A stretch of 64,000 nt of DNA from CBDDLD01 sp965230605. GTDB taxonomy: Bacteria > Bacteroidota > Bacteroidia > Flavobacteriales > Flavobacteriaceae. The notes under the pieces were generated by a model. It saw only the letters and a list, made by a program, of their open reading frames with translations. It did not search any database and was not told the origin of the DNA. Position 1 is the stretch's first letter. Each line of letters begins with the position of its first letter. The position numbers and the translations under genes are program-made. The stretch lies in assembly GCA_965230605.1 (NCBI GenBank), contig CBDDLD010000004.1, positions 3,162,001 through 3,226,000 of the forward strand, read 5' to 3'. Below, piece after piece: positions 9,466 through 18,390 of the stretch.

Positions 9466-9990
9466 TTATCTCAACGGAAAACCTTTCGCTGCCCACCATG
9501 GGTGAACTTCAATAACCAATCGTCCGGCTTTTACAGCAGGGTCTGCATTAGCCAAACTATCTGCCATTTTTAATGTCGGAACATTATAAATTGTAATGCC
9601 TCTTATGTCACCATCATCTCCAAAAGGTCCAGAAATATCAGCATAACCCATTTCGTACATTTTACCTAAATGTGCCAAATGTGCTTCTTGTAATTTATTA
9701 GCTTCTTCTTCACCTTGAGAGCGGTTAGGCCCAGACTTTAAAAATGCAATGAAATATTGCTGCATAATAACCGTATCCTTAGTTTTCTCATCTACATAAT
9801 CAAAGATCTCGTAGCCGTCTTCCTTAAGTTCTTTTTTTACCTGAGCTATAGACTTCTTCGGGTGATGATCTTTACGCTTAGAATGCTTTTCTTCGGTATC
9901 GTAATCATGATCTTTCGATTTATGATGCTTATCATTATCGCAAGATATAAAAGCAAAAACTAGGGCTAGAAGTAACAGTGTTTGTTTCAT
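9466..9990 (-). CDS. Lipoprotein with His/Lys-rich linker and YciI-like domain
   Basis: 174 residues. A lipoprotein signal (LVFAFISC) is followed by a very charged stretch rich in His, Lys and Asp (about 18-50). A YciI-like (YCII-related, dimeric alpha-beta barrel) domain occupies about 70-172, with the typical pattern of an aligned helix (LQEAHLAHLGKM), SGPFGDDG and a C-terminal EVHPWW. YciI proteins are usually small cytosolic enzymes; an exported lipid-anchored form with a metal-binding-looking linker is less common. It is directly followed by the EEP-family gene. Function unknown. Confidence 0.8.
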   Translation of the reverse strand: MKQTLLLLALVFAFISCDNDKHHKSKDHDYDTEEKHSKRKDHHPKKSIAQVKKELKEDGYEIFDYVDEKTKDTVIMQQYFIAFLKSGPNRSQGEEEANKLQEAHLAHLGKMYEMGYADISGPFGDDGDIRGITIYNVPTLKMADSLANADPAVKAGRLVIEVHPWWAAKGFPLR

Positions 9991-10001
9991 GTTGTTTTAT
10001 T

Positions 10002-10472
10002 TTATTCCCACATTCTATATGGGTGTTGACTTAGTTGTGAATTGTAATATTTTGTATCTCCGGTAACCTCTTTACCTAGCCAGCTCGGCTTTATAAATGT
10101 TTCCTCTTTCGAATTCAATTCTACCTCAGCAATGATCAGACCTTCATTATCTCCATAGAACTCATCCACTTCAAAGGTATGGTTTTCAACAGTAATTAAA
10201 TATCGTGTTTTATCTATAATTCCATCTTCACATAATTGCAATAGCGCTTTAGCTTCATCAGTAGAAATTGCTGTTTCCCACTCAAAACGGGCCAATCCAT
10301 CATCCGAAGATTTTCCTTTAACGGTCAGTATACCATCATCGCCTTTTAGTCGCACTCTTACTGTACGTTCAGGATGGGTGTTTAAAAACCCTTGAGTAAT
10401 CCGTATGTGCTGATGTGCATCTTGTTTATACGCATCTGAAGTGACTAAAAATTTACGCTCTATTTCTACCAC
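10002..10472 (-). CDS. CYTH domain protein (triphosphate tunnel metalloenzyme)
   Basis: 156 residues beginning with the diagnostic ExExK motif (EIERKFLV) and continuing with alternating charged strands (RVRLKGDDG, TVKGKS, ARFEWE, DKTRY, EVDEFYGDNEGL, AEVEL). These line the tunnel that binds inorganic triphosphate or a nucleoside triphosphate with divalent metal. Bacterial CYTH proteins act as tripolyphosphatases, thiamine triphosphatases or class IV adenylate cyclases; the sequence does not decide between them, though tripolyphosphatase is the usual guess for short stand-alone forms. It starts with GTG (10470-10472) and lies 11 bases upstream of the YciI-like gene. Confidence 0.85.
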   Translation of the reverse strand: MVEIERKFLVTSDAYKQDAHQHIRITQGFLNTHPERTVRVRLKGDDGILTVKGKSSDDGLARFEWETAISTDEAKALLQLCEDGIIDKTRYLITVENHTFEVDEFYGDNEGLIIAEVELNSKEETFIKPSWLGKEVTGDTKYYNSQLSQHPYRMWE

Positions 10473-10527
10473 AATAACCTAAGTTAAACTTTAATTATTT
10501 ACGAATTTATATGCCTAAATTTACATT

Positions 10528-11634
10528 ATGCACAGCGATTTACCAATCCGAAAAATAATTCACGTCGATATGGATGCTTTTTATGCGTCTGTAGAGCAAT
10601 TGGATAATCTGGAATTACGCGGAAAACCTATTGCTGTTGGAGGTAGTAGTAAGCGTGGTGTTGTGAGTGCTGCTAGCTATGAGGCTAGGAAATATGGGGT
10701 AAGAAGTGCTATGAGTGGTATGCAAGCCAGAAGGAATTGCCCGGATCTAATATTTGTTCGCCCCCGTTTCGACCGCTATTCGGAGATCTCTAAAAAGATC
10801 CGTGCTATCTTCTATGAATATACTGATTTGGTAGAGCCTTTGTCTCTTGATGAAGCTTATTTAGATGTTACTGAAAATAAAAAAGGCTTGCCTTCAGCAA
10901 CTTTAATTGCTAAAGACATTAGGGAGCGTATTCACAAAGATTTGGGACTAACTGCTTCAGCAGGTATTTCTATCAATAAATTTATTGCAAAAGTAGCGAG
11001 TGATTATAACAAGCCTAATGGGCAAAAAACAGTAAACCCTGAGGATGTCATTCAATTCTTAGAAGATCTAGATATACGTAAGTTTTATGGCGTAGGTAAG
11101 GTAACTGCTGAAAAAATGTATCAGCTAGGGATTTTTACCGGGAAAGATCTTAAGTCAAAATCTCTGGAATATCTAGATGAAAAATTTGGCAAGTCCGGGC
11201 GCTACTATTACTATGTAGTACGGGGAATTCATAATAGTGAGGTCAAGCCTCATCGTACTCGAAAGTCCTTGGCTGCAGAACGCACCTTTAGCGAAAATTT
11301 ATCCTCAGAGATCTTCATGTTAGAAAAGTTAGAACATATTGCTCAAGAAGTCTCTAAACGTTTAACTAAAAGTGATGTAGCTGGAAAAACGATAACATTA
11401 AAAATAAAATATAGCGACTTCACTTTACAAACTCGAAGCAAAACATTACCCTATTTTGTAAGTGATGTTTCGATGATTTTCGAAACTGCAAAAGATCTTT
11501 TATATCAGGATAAGCTGAAAAATTCAGTTCGTCTCCTTGGAATCTCCCTCTCTAACCTTAACACTGAAAAGTCATCTACCAAAAAAGAAAAGCCCGAGCA
11601 GCCAGTGAGTGTGCAATTGAAGTTTGATTTTTAA
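10528..11634 (+). CDS. dinB: DNA polymerase IV (Y family)
   Basis: 368 residues, close to the usual length. The catalytic palm motifs are present: HVDMDAFYASVE (about 12-23) and SLDEAYLDVT (about 106-115), followed by an HhH thumb (FYGVGKVTAEKM) and the little-finger domain. It ends QLKFDF, a likely beta-clamp-binding tail of the QLxLF type. Error-prone translesion polymerase acting at stalled forks. It is divergent from the CYTH gene across about 55 bases; no LexA-type operator was recognised. Confidence 0.96.
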   Translation: MHSDLPIRKIIHVDMDAFYASVEQLDNLELRGKPIAVGGSSKRGVVSAASYEARKYGVRSAMSGMQARRNCPDLIFVRPRFDRYSEISKKIRAIFYEYTDLVEPLSLDEAYLDVTENKKGLPSATLIAKDIRERIHKDLGLTASAGISINKFIAKVASDYNKPNGQKTVNPEDVIQFLEDLDIRKFYGVGKVTAEKMYQLGIFTGKDLKSKSLEYLDEKFGKSGRYYYYVVRGIHNSEVKPHRTRKSLAAERTFSENLSSEIFMLEKLEHIAQEVSKRLTKSDVAGKTITLKIKYSDFTLQTRSKTLPYFVSDVSMIFETAKDLLYQDKLKNSVRLLGISLSNLNTEKSSTKKEKPEQPVSVQLKFDF

Positions 11635-11665
11635 TTCCTTAGCTTTATATTTTGAAGTATTCTAT

Positions 11666-12634
11666 ATGAAAAGAGCTTATTGTTTTATTTGTGTAATTCT
11701 ACTGTTGTCATGCAACAATACAACCACTCCTACTTCCAAAGAAAATACTGAAACTGTAACTCCTATCAATTCAACCTCTTTAATCATTTTAGGGACTATT
11801 CAAGATGCCGGTTCTCCTCAAATTGGATGTAAAAAAGAGTGTTGCGAAGGGCTTTTTGAAAATCCTGATATAAATAGGCAAGTTGTAGCTTTAGGTGTAT
11901 TAGATTACCCATCTCATAAAACGTATCTGTTTGAAGCTACTCCTGATATGCCTCAACAAATGAAAGCATTAACTCAATACGAACTAGAGAATGATAGTGA
12001 AGTCGCTGATGGTATTTTTATAACCCATGCGCACATCGGACACTATACCGGGCTAATGTATTTAGGTAAAGAAGCTATGAATACAAATTCTACTCCTGTA
12101 TATGTAATGCCTAGAATGAAGTCTTACCTTAAGACTAATGGCCCTTGGAGTCAGTTGGTGTCTCAAAGTAATATTGTTCTGAATCAAATAGAACATGAGA
12201 AACCTGTACACCTTTCAGGTCAACTCCAAGTAACACCTTTTCTAGTGCCTCATAGAGATGAGTACTCTGAAACTGTAGGGTATAAAATTAAAGGGCCAAA
12301 TAAGACGGCACTGTTCATTCCTGATATTGATAAGTGGGAGAAATGGGAAAAAGATATTATTGAAGAAGTCAAACAAGTAGATTATGCCTTCTTAGATGCT
12401 ACTTTTTACAGTGGTAAAGAAATCAATAATAGAGATATTTCTCAAATACCGCATCCATTCATTATTGAAAGTTTGGAAACATTCAAAGATCTAAATAAAG
12501 AAGAACGTCAAAAGATCATTTTTATTCACTTTAATCATACAAATCCAGTGATTAATCACAATAGTGAAGAAGCTCAAACTGTCTTAGACCAAGGTTTTCG
12601 AATAGGAAAAATCTATGATGTTTTTGAATTGTAA
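11666..12634 (+). CDS. PqqB-like metallo-beta-lactamase-fold lipoprotein
   Basis: 322 residues from the ATG at 11666, chosen because it yields a clean lipoprotein signal (CVILLLSC); a longer frame from 11624 would overlap dinB and spoil the signal. The body resembles PqqB-type MBL hydrolases: LGTIQDAGSPQIGC near the N-terminus, a THAHIGHYTGL metal-site motif, PHRDEYSETVGY, IPDIDKWE and a late FIHFNHTNP. The usual HxHxDH motif reads HAHIGH, so the metal-binding Asp is replaced by Gly, as seen in PqqB-like relatives. No other PQQ biosynthesis gene is nearby, so an orphan envelope hydrolase is more likely than a PQQ role. Confidence 0.8.
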   Translation: MKRAYCFICVILLLSCNNTTTPTSKENTETVTPINSTSLIILGTIQDAGSPQIGCKKECCEGLFENPDINRQVVALGVLDYPSHKTYLFEATPDMPQQMKALTQYELENDSEVADGIFITHAHIGHYTGLMYLGKEAMNTNSTPVYVMPRMKSYLKTNGPWSQLVSQSNIVLNQIEHEKPVHLSGQLQVTPFLVPHRDEYSETVGYKIKGPNKTALFIPDIDKWEKWEKDIIEEVKQVDYAFLDATFYSGKEINNRDISQIPHPFIIESLETFKDLNKEERQKIIFIHFNHTNPVINHNSEEAQTVLDQGFRIGKIYDVFEL

Positions 12635-12640
12635 GCTCTC

Positions 12641-14080
12641 TTAAAAATTACAACTCTCTATTTCAGTAACACGTAATGTGTTTACCATACCTCTATCTTT
12701 TATAGGCATCGCCGCTAAGCTGATAAGCATATCGCCGACATCGAGATAACCTTTTTTACAAGCAATGGCATTTACATCTTCAATAGTTTCATCAGTACTC
12801 ACAAACTTATCGTAATAAAATGCCTTAACACCCCACAATAAATTAAGCTGAGTTAAAATACGCTTGTTAGAAGTAAACACTAAAATATGGGCTTGTGGTC
12901 GCCATGCAGAAATTTGAAACGCAGTATAGCCACTATTGGTTAATGTAGAGATGGCCTTAGCATTAATCTCATTAGCCATATGTGCTGCGTGATAGCAAAT
13001 CGATTTTGTTATGTAACGCTTTGTACGAATATGAGGTGGTGATTGTGGCACTTCAATTAATGGTGAATCTTCAACACTTTTTAAAATATTAGCCATTTGC
13101 TGAATTACTTGTACCGGATATTGTCCTACTGAGGTCTCACCGGAAAGCATTACAGCATCTGCGCCATCCATTACAGAGTTGGCAACATCATTCACTTCTG
13201 CTCTTGTTGGTGTTAAACTACTGATCATAGACTCCATCATCTGAGTTGCAATGATTACAGGAATTCTGGCACGCTTGGCACGTAGCACTAGTTTCTTTTG
13301 AATTAATGGAACTTCCTCTGCAGGGATTTCTACCCCAAGGTCACCACGAGCCACCATAAGACCATCACAATAAGCAACAATTTTATCAATATTCTCAACA
13401 GCCTCTGGCTTTTCAATCTTAGCAATAATCGGAATCTTATGATCACTATGCTCACTAATCAATTTTTCGAGTTGCATTAAATCTTCTGCATGACGTACAA
13501 AAGACAATGCCATCCAATCTACTTTTTGTCCAACAGCAAATATGGCATCTTGAATGTCTTTTTCGGTTAGTGCCGGTTGAGATATATTAGTGTTTGGAAG
13601 GTTAACGCCTTTCTTAGACTTAAGAGGACCACCTTGTATGACTTTTGCTTTAACTTCTTTTTTGTTATCAGTAGAAACAACTTCAAAGATCAATTTTCCA
13701 TCATCTAATAAAATACGTTCTCCCGGCTTAGTGTCTTGCGGAAAGCGATCGTATGTCATGTAAACACGCTCTTTAGTTCCTTCAAAACGTTCTCCTGTAG
13801 CAAAAATAATTTCATCCCCTTCATTAACTATAACATCACCCTTCATTAAGCCTACTCTAAGCTTAGGACCTTGTAAATCTGCTAGTATAGCTGCATTATA
13901 TCCATGTTCCTCATTAAGCTCCCGAATCATTTTAATACGCTCTATTACACCTTCATAATCTGCGTGTGAAAAATTAATTCTAAAAACATTAGCGCCAGCA
14001 TCTAACATTGCCTTTAGGGTCTCTTTTTTGCTAGTTGCAGGGCCAAGTGTTGCTACTATTTTCGTTTTCTTATTCGGCAT
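12641..14080 (-). CDS. pyk: Pyruvate kinase
   Basis: 479 residues, full length. Recognisable motifs are FRINFSHADYEG, DLQGPKLRVG, the active-site signature around IIAKIEKPEAV with the catalytic Lys, MVARGDLGVEIPAEEVP and DGADAVMLSGETSVG. It converts phosphoenolpyruvate and ADP to pyruvate and ATP in glycolysis. It follows the IPExxxVDY gene by 3 bases and is probably transcribed with it. A LacI-type palindrome lies ahead of the pair (14645-14664). It converges with the PqqB-like gene with only 6 bases between the stops. Confidence 0.98.
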   Translation of the reverse strand: MPNKKTKIVATLGPATSKKETLKAMLDAGANVFRINFSHADYEGVIERIKMIRELNEEHGYNAAILADLQGPKLRVGLMKGDVIVNEGDEIIFATGERFEGTKERVYMTYDRFPQDTKPGERILLDDGKLIFEVVSTDNKKEVKAKVIQGGPLKSKKGVNLPNTNISQPALTEKDIQDAIFAVGQKVDWMALSFVRHAEDLMQLEKLISEHSDHKIPIIAKIEKPEAVENIDKIVAYCDGLMVARGDLGVEIPAEEVPLIQKKLVLRAKRARIPVIIATQMMESMISSLTPTRAEVNDVANSVMDGADAVMLSGETSVGQYPVQVIQQMANILKSVEDSPLIEVPQSPPHIRTKRYITKSICYHAAHMANEINAKAISTLTNSGYTAFQISAWRPQAHILVFTSNKRILTQLNLLWGVKAFYYDKFVSTDETIEDVNAIACKKGYLDVGDMLISLAAMPIKDRGMVNTLRVTEIESCNF

Positions 14081-14083
14081 GCA

Positions 14084-14563
14084 TTAAAAGATTAAATGTT
14101 CTTTTGATTTTATTGAGGAAATATCTACAGTATAGCTCGTTATGATCTGGGGGATTGCTTGTAATTTACTAATGATTACTTTTTCATTAACATTTTGAAT
14201 TTCATTAGAGATCTTTATAAAATAATCTACATTTTTAAACTCTGGGATAAGATTGTAGGTCTTTACCATCTTATCACTATCCTGAAATAAAGCTCCTGAG
14301 CTGTACAATGCATCTTCCTCCTTCTTACAAACATTGGAAACAAGGTTCCAAGTAATATAGTCTGCAGCGTTATCCCATTCATAAATAGAATATGATGAAG
14401 AAAAGTAATTAAAGTCCAGATCGCTGGCTTTACGCTCTAATTGTAACTCTAAATGTTTATTGAGCAAATAGGCTAAACGAAAATCTTGAAGACGACAATG
14501 CACTGCTAAAAGTGAATATGTAGCGTCATAAAAATCATCTACTAAAAGCTTATGTGTAGCCAT
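14084..14563 (-). CDS. IPExxxVDY family protein
   Basis: 159 residues containing the family-defining motif IPEFKNVDY at about 105-113. The family is restricted to Bacteroidota, is nearly always found next to pyruvate kinase and has no assigned biochemical role. The protein is mixed alpha/beta without signal peptide or membrane segment, so probably cytosolic. The tight coupling to pyk (3 bases) suggests a role linked to pyruvate kinase expression or activity, but that is inference from position. Confidence 0.9.
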   Translation of the reverse strand: MATHKLLVDDFYDATYSLLAVHCRLQDFRLAYLLNKHLELQLERKASDLDFNYFSSSYSIYEWDNAADYITWNLVSNVCKKEEDALYSSGALFQDSDKMVKTYNLIPEFKNVDYFIKISNEIQNVNEKVIISKLQAIPQIITSYTVDISSIKSKEHLIF

Positions 14564-14644
14564 TTTCCATTCTCTTTACGATGTAAATATAATGTATAAT
14601 CCCTGATATAATGCCAACTTTCTCTTAATCTTAACGGGTTTACG

Positions 14645-14664
14645 TAACGAAAACGTTTGCGTTA
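14645..14664. promoter_or_regulatory. 20-bp near-perfect palindrome, LacI-type operator candidate
   Basis: TAACGAAAACGTTTGCGTTA is symmetrical at all but one base pair (positions 50/59 of this line) and is centred on CG, the layout of LacI-family operators. It lies in the 135-base gap between rnc and the IPExxxVDY-pyk pair, about 82 bases upstream of the IPExxxVDY start codon. It could control glycolytic gene expression. No regulator gene lies nearby. Confidence 0.5.
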
Positions 14665-14698
14665 TAATTTCTTAAAACTAGGGGTAATGAGTTCTAGA

Positions 14699-15439
14699 TT
14701 ATATAAATCTGGCAATTTGTTTTTGATAAGCGAAAAAAGCTCTTTTAGAGGCTTTCTCCTCTGCTTTCTTTTTTGAAGTAGCTCTGGCTTTTGCTACCAC
14801 TTTATCATTTATAGACAACTTAACGGAGAAGTGTTTTAAGTTATCGTTGCCGGTATCTTCATACACATCATAATCGAATGTGTTCTTTTCTTTTTGACAC
14901 CATTCTATAAGAAGGCTTTTATAGCTTATTACTTTGCCTTCTAATTTTTCTATATCTACGTATGGATTAATAACTCTCTCAAATATAAATTTCTCGCAAA
15001 AGCTATAGCCTTTATCTAAATATATAGCTCCAACTAAGGCCTCAAAGAGATTCCCATGAATATTATTCCCAAAATTACTCTTTGGAATTTTACTCCTTAC
15101 TAAATTTATTAAATTGAGATCCTTACCTAGCTCATTAAGGTGTTCTCTACTCACTACTTTAGAACGCATTTTAGTAAGGTAACCTTCATCCCCATGAGGC
15201 ACTTCATCATATAAATATGCTGCTATAACCGCACTGAGCATGGCATCACCTACAAATTCTAAACGTTCGTAATTAATAGGAACACCCTTGTCGTCCTTTA
15301 AGTTCATAGAACGGTGGGTAAATGCCTTAATGTATAGGTTTTTTGACTTGGGCTTAAACCCAAGGATATTTTGAAGTGTTAAAAAAAAATTCCCGTCTTT
15401 TGAGGAACGGGAATTTAGTATGTTACGAATGAAACCCAT
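14699..15439 (-). CDS. rnc: Ribonuclease III
   Basis: 246 residues. The RNase III signature NYERLEFVGDAML (about 56-68) and the second acidic site NLFEALVGAIYLDKG (about 128-142) form the metal-binding catalytic centre. A double-stranded RNA-binding domain occupies the C-terminal third (about 165-240, ending KKKAEEKASKRAFF). It cuts double-stranded RNA in rRNA processing and antisense regulation. It lies 7 bases after fabF in an acpP-fabF-rnc operon, a common bacterial order. Confidence 0.97.
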   Translation of the reverse strand: MGFIRNILNSRSSKDGNFFLTLQNILGFKPKSKNLYIKAFTHRSMNLKDDKGVPINYERLEFVGDAMLSAVIAAYLYDEVPHGDEGYLTKMRSKVVSREHLNELGKDLNLINLVRSKIPKSNFGNNIHGNLFEALVGAIYLDKGYSFCEKFIFERVINPYVDIEKLEGKVISYKSLLIEWCQKEKNTFDYDVYEDTGNDNLKHFSVKLSINDKVVAKARATSKKKAEEKASKRAFFAYQKQIARFI

Positions 15440-15446
15440 TCGGGAT

Positions 15447-16697
15447 TTAATCTATTTTTTTAAATATTACACAAGCATTGTGGCCCCCAAATCCAAAGGT
15501 ATTACTCATGGCCACTTTAATGTCTCTCTTTTGAGCTTTATTGAGTGTTAAATTTAATTCAGAGTCTATGTTTTCATCAACCGTTGAATGGTTAATGGTC
15601 GGTGGAACTATTCCATGCTCTAGCGCTAATATGGAAGCAATGGCTTCAATGGCACCAGCAGCACCTAATAAGTGACCTGTCATAGATTTCGTAGAATTAA
15701 TATTAATGTTCTTAGCATGATCTCCAAATACTTCAGATATAGCTTTAAGCTCTGCAACATCCCCCAATGGAGTCGATGTTCCGTGCGTATTTATATGGTC
15801 TACATCTTCAGGATTTAGCCCTGCATTATTTAAACAATTTTTCATCACAGCAATTACACCAATCCCATCTGGGTGTGGTGCTGTCATATGATAAGCATCA
15901 GAAGATAGTCCACCACCAACTACCTCAGCATAAATCTTAGCGCCTCTGGCTTTAGCATGTTCGTATTCTTCTAAAACTATAGCTCCTGCACCTTCACCTA
16001 ATACAAAACCGTCACGGTTAGCATCAAATGGTCTAGATGCTGTTTCAGGACTATCGTTCCTAGTAGACATGGCATGCATGGCATTAAATCCACCCATACC
16101 AGCTATAGTAACTGCAGCTTCGCTACCTCCGGTGATAATGACATCACAATGTCCTAAACGGATATTGTTTAATGCATCTATCATAGAGTTAGCAGATGAT
16201 GCACATGCAGAAACTGTGGTATAATTTGGCCCCATAAATCCATGTTTTATAGATATATTTCCTGGAGCAATATCTGCAATCATCTTAGGTATGAAGAACG
16301 GGTTAAACCTTGGCGTTCCATCGCCCTTAGCATAGCTTAAGACTTCTTCTTGAAAAGTTTCAAGGCCACCAATTCCTGCTCCCCATATAACACCTACTCT
16401 GTACTTGTTTAAATTATCAAGGTCAAGTTTTGCATCTGCAATAGCTTCATCAGAAGCTACCATAGCATACTGCGAAAACTTATCCATACGTTTAGCTAAC
16501 TTTCTATCAATAAAGTCAGTTACATTAAAATCTTTTACTTCACAAGCGAATTGTGTTTTGAACTTTTCAGCATCAAAATGTGTTATAGGTGCAGCACCGC
16601 TCTTGCCATTTACAAGACCGTTCCAGTACTCATCCTTGGTATTGCCTATTGGCGTTAGGGCACCTAAACCAGTAACTACTACTCGCTTTAATTCCAT
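15447..16697 (-). CDS. fabF: 3-oxoacyl-[acyl-carrier-protein] synthase II
   Basis: 416 residues with the full Cys-His-His triad: TVSACASSANSM (Cys at about 164), NTHGTSTPLGD and KSMTGHLLGAAGA. It extends acyl-ACP chains with malonyl-ACP in type II fatty acid synthesis. It follows acpP by 12 bases and precedes rnc by 7, so it is part of one operon driven from the acpP promoter. Confidence 0.98.
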   Translation of the reverse strand: MELKRVVVTGLGALTPIGNTKDEYWNGLVNGKSGAAPITHFDAEKFKTQFACEVKDFNVTDFIDRKLAKRMDKFSQYAMVASDEAIADAKLDLDNLNKYRVGVIWGAGIGGLETFQEEVLSYAKGDGTPRFNPFFIPKMIADIAPGNISIKHGFMGPNYTTVSACASSANSMIDALNNIRLGHCDVIITGGSEAAVTIAGMGGFNAMHAMSTRNDSPETASRPFDANRDGFVLGEGAGAIVLEEYEHAKARGAKIYAEVVGGGLSSDAYHMTAPHPDGIGVIAVMKNCLNNAGLNPEDVDHINTHGTSTPLGDVAELKAISEVFGDHAKNININSTKSMTGHLLGAAGAIEAIASILALEHGIVPPTINHSTVDENIDSELNLTLNKAQKRDIKVAMSNTFGFGGHNACVIFKKID

Positions 16698-16709
16698 AAA
16701 TGTATATGC

Positions 16710-16943
16710 TTATTTTGCTTCTTCTATGTAAGAAATGGCTTGACCAACTGTTGCAATGTTTTCAGCTTGATCGTCTGGGATTTGAATATCAAATTCTTTT
16801 TCAAATTCCATAATTAATTCTACAGTGTCTAATGAGTCTGCTCCTAAATCATTAGTGAAGCTAGCTTCAGTTACAACTTCGTTTTCATCAACACCTAATT
16901 TGTCTACGATAATCGCTTTTACTCTTGATGCAATGTCTGACAT
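16710..16943 (-). CDS. acpP: Acyl carrier protein
   Basis: 77 residues, very acidic, with the phosphopantetheine attachment motif [12 protein letters not shown] (Ser37). It carries the growing acyl chain in fatty acid synthesis. First gene of the acpP-fabF-rnc operon. Confidence 0.98.
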   Translation of the reverse strand: MSDIASRVKAIIVDKLGVDENEVVTEASFTNDLGADSLDTVELIMEFEKEFDIQIPDDQAENIATVGQAISYIEEAK

Positions 16944-16974
16944 AATCTTTTAATTTTAAGTTTTAATTAGACCG

Positions 16975-16982
16975 CAAAAATA
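16975..16982 (-). promoter_or_regulatory. Bacteroidota -7 promoter element for acpP-fabF-rnc
   Basis: On the minus strand the sequence TATTTTTG matches the Bacteroidota -7 consensus TAnnTTTG, 31 bases before the acpP start codon. A clear -33 TTG could not be assigned. Confidence 0.5.
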
Positions 16983-17129
16983 AAAAAACTTTATTTTAAA
17001 TATCACCTTTACCGATAAAATATGCGTTTAAGTGCTTAAAATCAGTACAAGTAATTTGCTTTTACTTTCTAATTGTAAATTATTATTCTTTTTTTTGTTT
17101 TTCAATCTCATAAACATTGACATCTGCAC

Positions 17130-17699
17130 ATGAAACATATTGTGATTTTTGCTTCCGGTTCCGGATCTAATGCTGAAAATTTAATTCGTTTTTTTCAAAG
17201 CAGAGATCATGCTATGGTCGACATGGTGTTGACTAACAATCCTCATGCCAAAGTTTTAGACCGCTGCAAAGCCCTTGGTGTTAGTGCAATGTCATTTAAT
17301 AGAGTGTCTTTCTCTAAATCTGATGACATATTAAATATATTAAAATTAAAACAACCAGACCTTATTATACTAGCAGGTTTTTTATGGAAGTTCCCTAAAG
17401 CTATTATAGATACATTCCCTAATAAGGTCATTAATATCCACCCGGCCCTACTTCCAAAGTATGGTGGTAAAGGCATGTATGGTATGCATGTCCACAATGC
17501 CGTCGTTGAACATAAGGAAGTAGAAAGTGGTATTACCATACATTATGTAAATGAGCATTATGATGAGGGCGCTATAATCTTTCAAGCCAAATGTGATGTG
17601 CTTCCAACGGATACTGCAGAAGATGTTGCCCGTAAAATTCATGAGCTAGAAATGGAACACTTCCCAAAAGTTGTAGATAAAATACTTCTAGATGTCTAA
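17130..17699 (+). CDS. purN: Phosphoribosylglycinamide formyltransferase
   Basis: 189 residues, full length for PurN. Seen: the GSGSNAENL substrate loop, the catalytic INIHPALLPKYGG segment and the HYDEGAI motif carrying the catalytic Asp. It transfers a formyl group from 10-formyl-tetrahydrofolate to GAR in purine synthesis. Its end overlaps the next gene by 8 bases. It is divergent from acpP. Confidence 0.96.
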   Translation: MKHIVIFASGSGSNAENLIRFFQSRDHAMVDMVLTNNPHAKVLDRCKALGVSAMSFNRVSFSKSDDILNILKLKQPDLIILAGFLWKFPKAIIDTFPNKVINIHPALLPKYGGKGMYGMHVHNAVVEHKEVESGITIHYVNEHYDEGAIIFQAKCDVLPTDTAEDVARKIHELEMEHFPKVVDKILLDV

Positions 17700-18330
17700 A
17701 AAGAAAAAATATTATACGGTATGGAAAGGACACCACACCGGGGTATTTGAATCTTGGGAAGACTGTAAAGCTCAAATCAAAGATTTTAAAGGTGCTCAAT
17801 ACAAGTCATTCGATACTTTTGAAGCTGCAAAAAAGGCCTTGAAAGGCAATTACAAAGATTACATTGGTAAATCTAAGATCTTTAAAAGTGAATTATCTGA
17901 TGCACAACTAAAAAAGATTGGTCAACCTAACTTCAACTCCATATGTGTAGATGCTGCCTCTAGTGGTAATCCTGGTAAGATGGAATACAGAGGTGTGGAT
18001 ACTAAAACCAAAAAGCAGCTATTTATTCAAGGACCTTTTGAGGAGGGTACTAATAATATTGGTGAGTTTTTAGCTATTGTTCACGGATTAGCACTATTGA
18101 AACAAAAGCAGAGTGATAAAATCATCTACACAGATTCTAGGACAGCCATGAGCTGGGTAAAAAAGAAAACTTGTAACACTAAACTAGAGCGCTCCGAAAA
18201 AAACAGGTCCCTTTTTGAGCTAGTAGACAGGGCTTTACTTTGGCTCAACAATAACCACTACAAAACAGTTATTGTAAAATGGGAGACCAAAGCTTGGGGG
18301 GAGATTCCTGCAGATTTTGGAAGAAAATAA
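17692..18330 (+). CDS. rnhA: Viroplasmin-domain ribonuclease H
   Basis: 212 residues. An N-terminal viroplasmin/RNase HI-binding domain (about 4-48, with YYTVWKGHHTGVFESWEDC) is followed by a linker and an RNase H fold (about 82-208): CVDAASSGNPG, NNIGEFLAIVHGL, YTDSRTAMSW and a final acidic residue near IPADFGRK. The acidic residues of the DEDD centre are visible. It removes RNA from RNA/DNA hybrids. The start overlaps purN by 8 bases, suggesting translational coupling. Confidence 0.92.
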   Translation: MSKKKKYYTVWKGHHTGVFESWEDCKAQIKDFKGAQYKSFDTFEAAKKALKGNYKDYIGKSKIFKSELSDAQLKKIGQPNFNSICVDAASSGNPGKMEYRGVDTKTKKQLFIQGPFEEGTNNIGEFLAIVHGLALLKQKQSDKIIYTDSRTAMSWVKKKTCNTKLERSEKNRSLFELVDRALLWLNNNHYKTVIVKWETKAWGEIPADFGRK

Positions 18331-18390
18331 CACTTCCTAGTGTAATGTCTTTGAAACATTGACAACTAAGCTTTAAAAATTACTGATGTT

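Noticed and set aside
11666..12634. PQQ biosynthesis gene cluster
   Set aside because: Only a PqqB-like protein is present, with a lipoprotein signal; no pqqA, C, D or E neighbours are visible.
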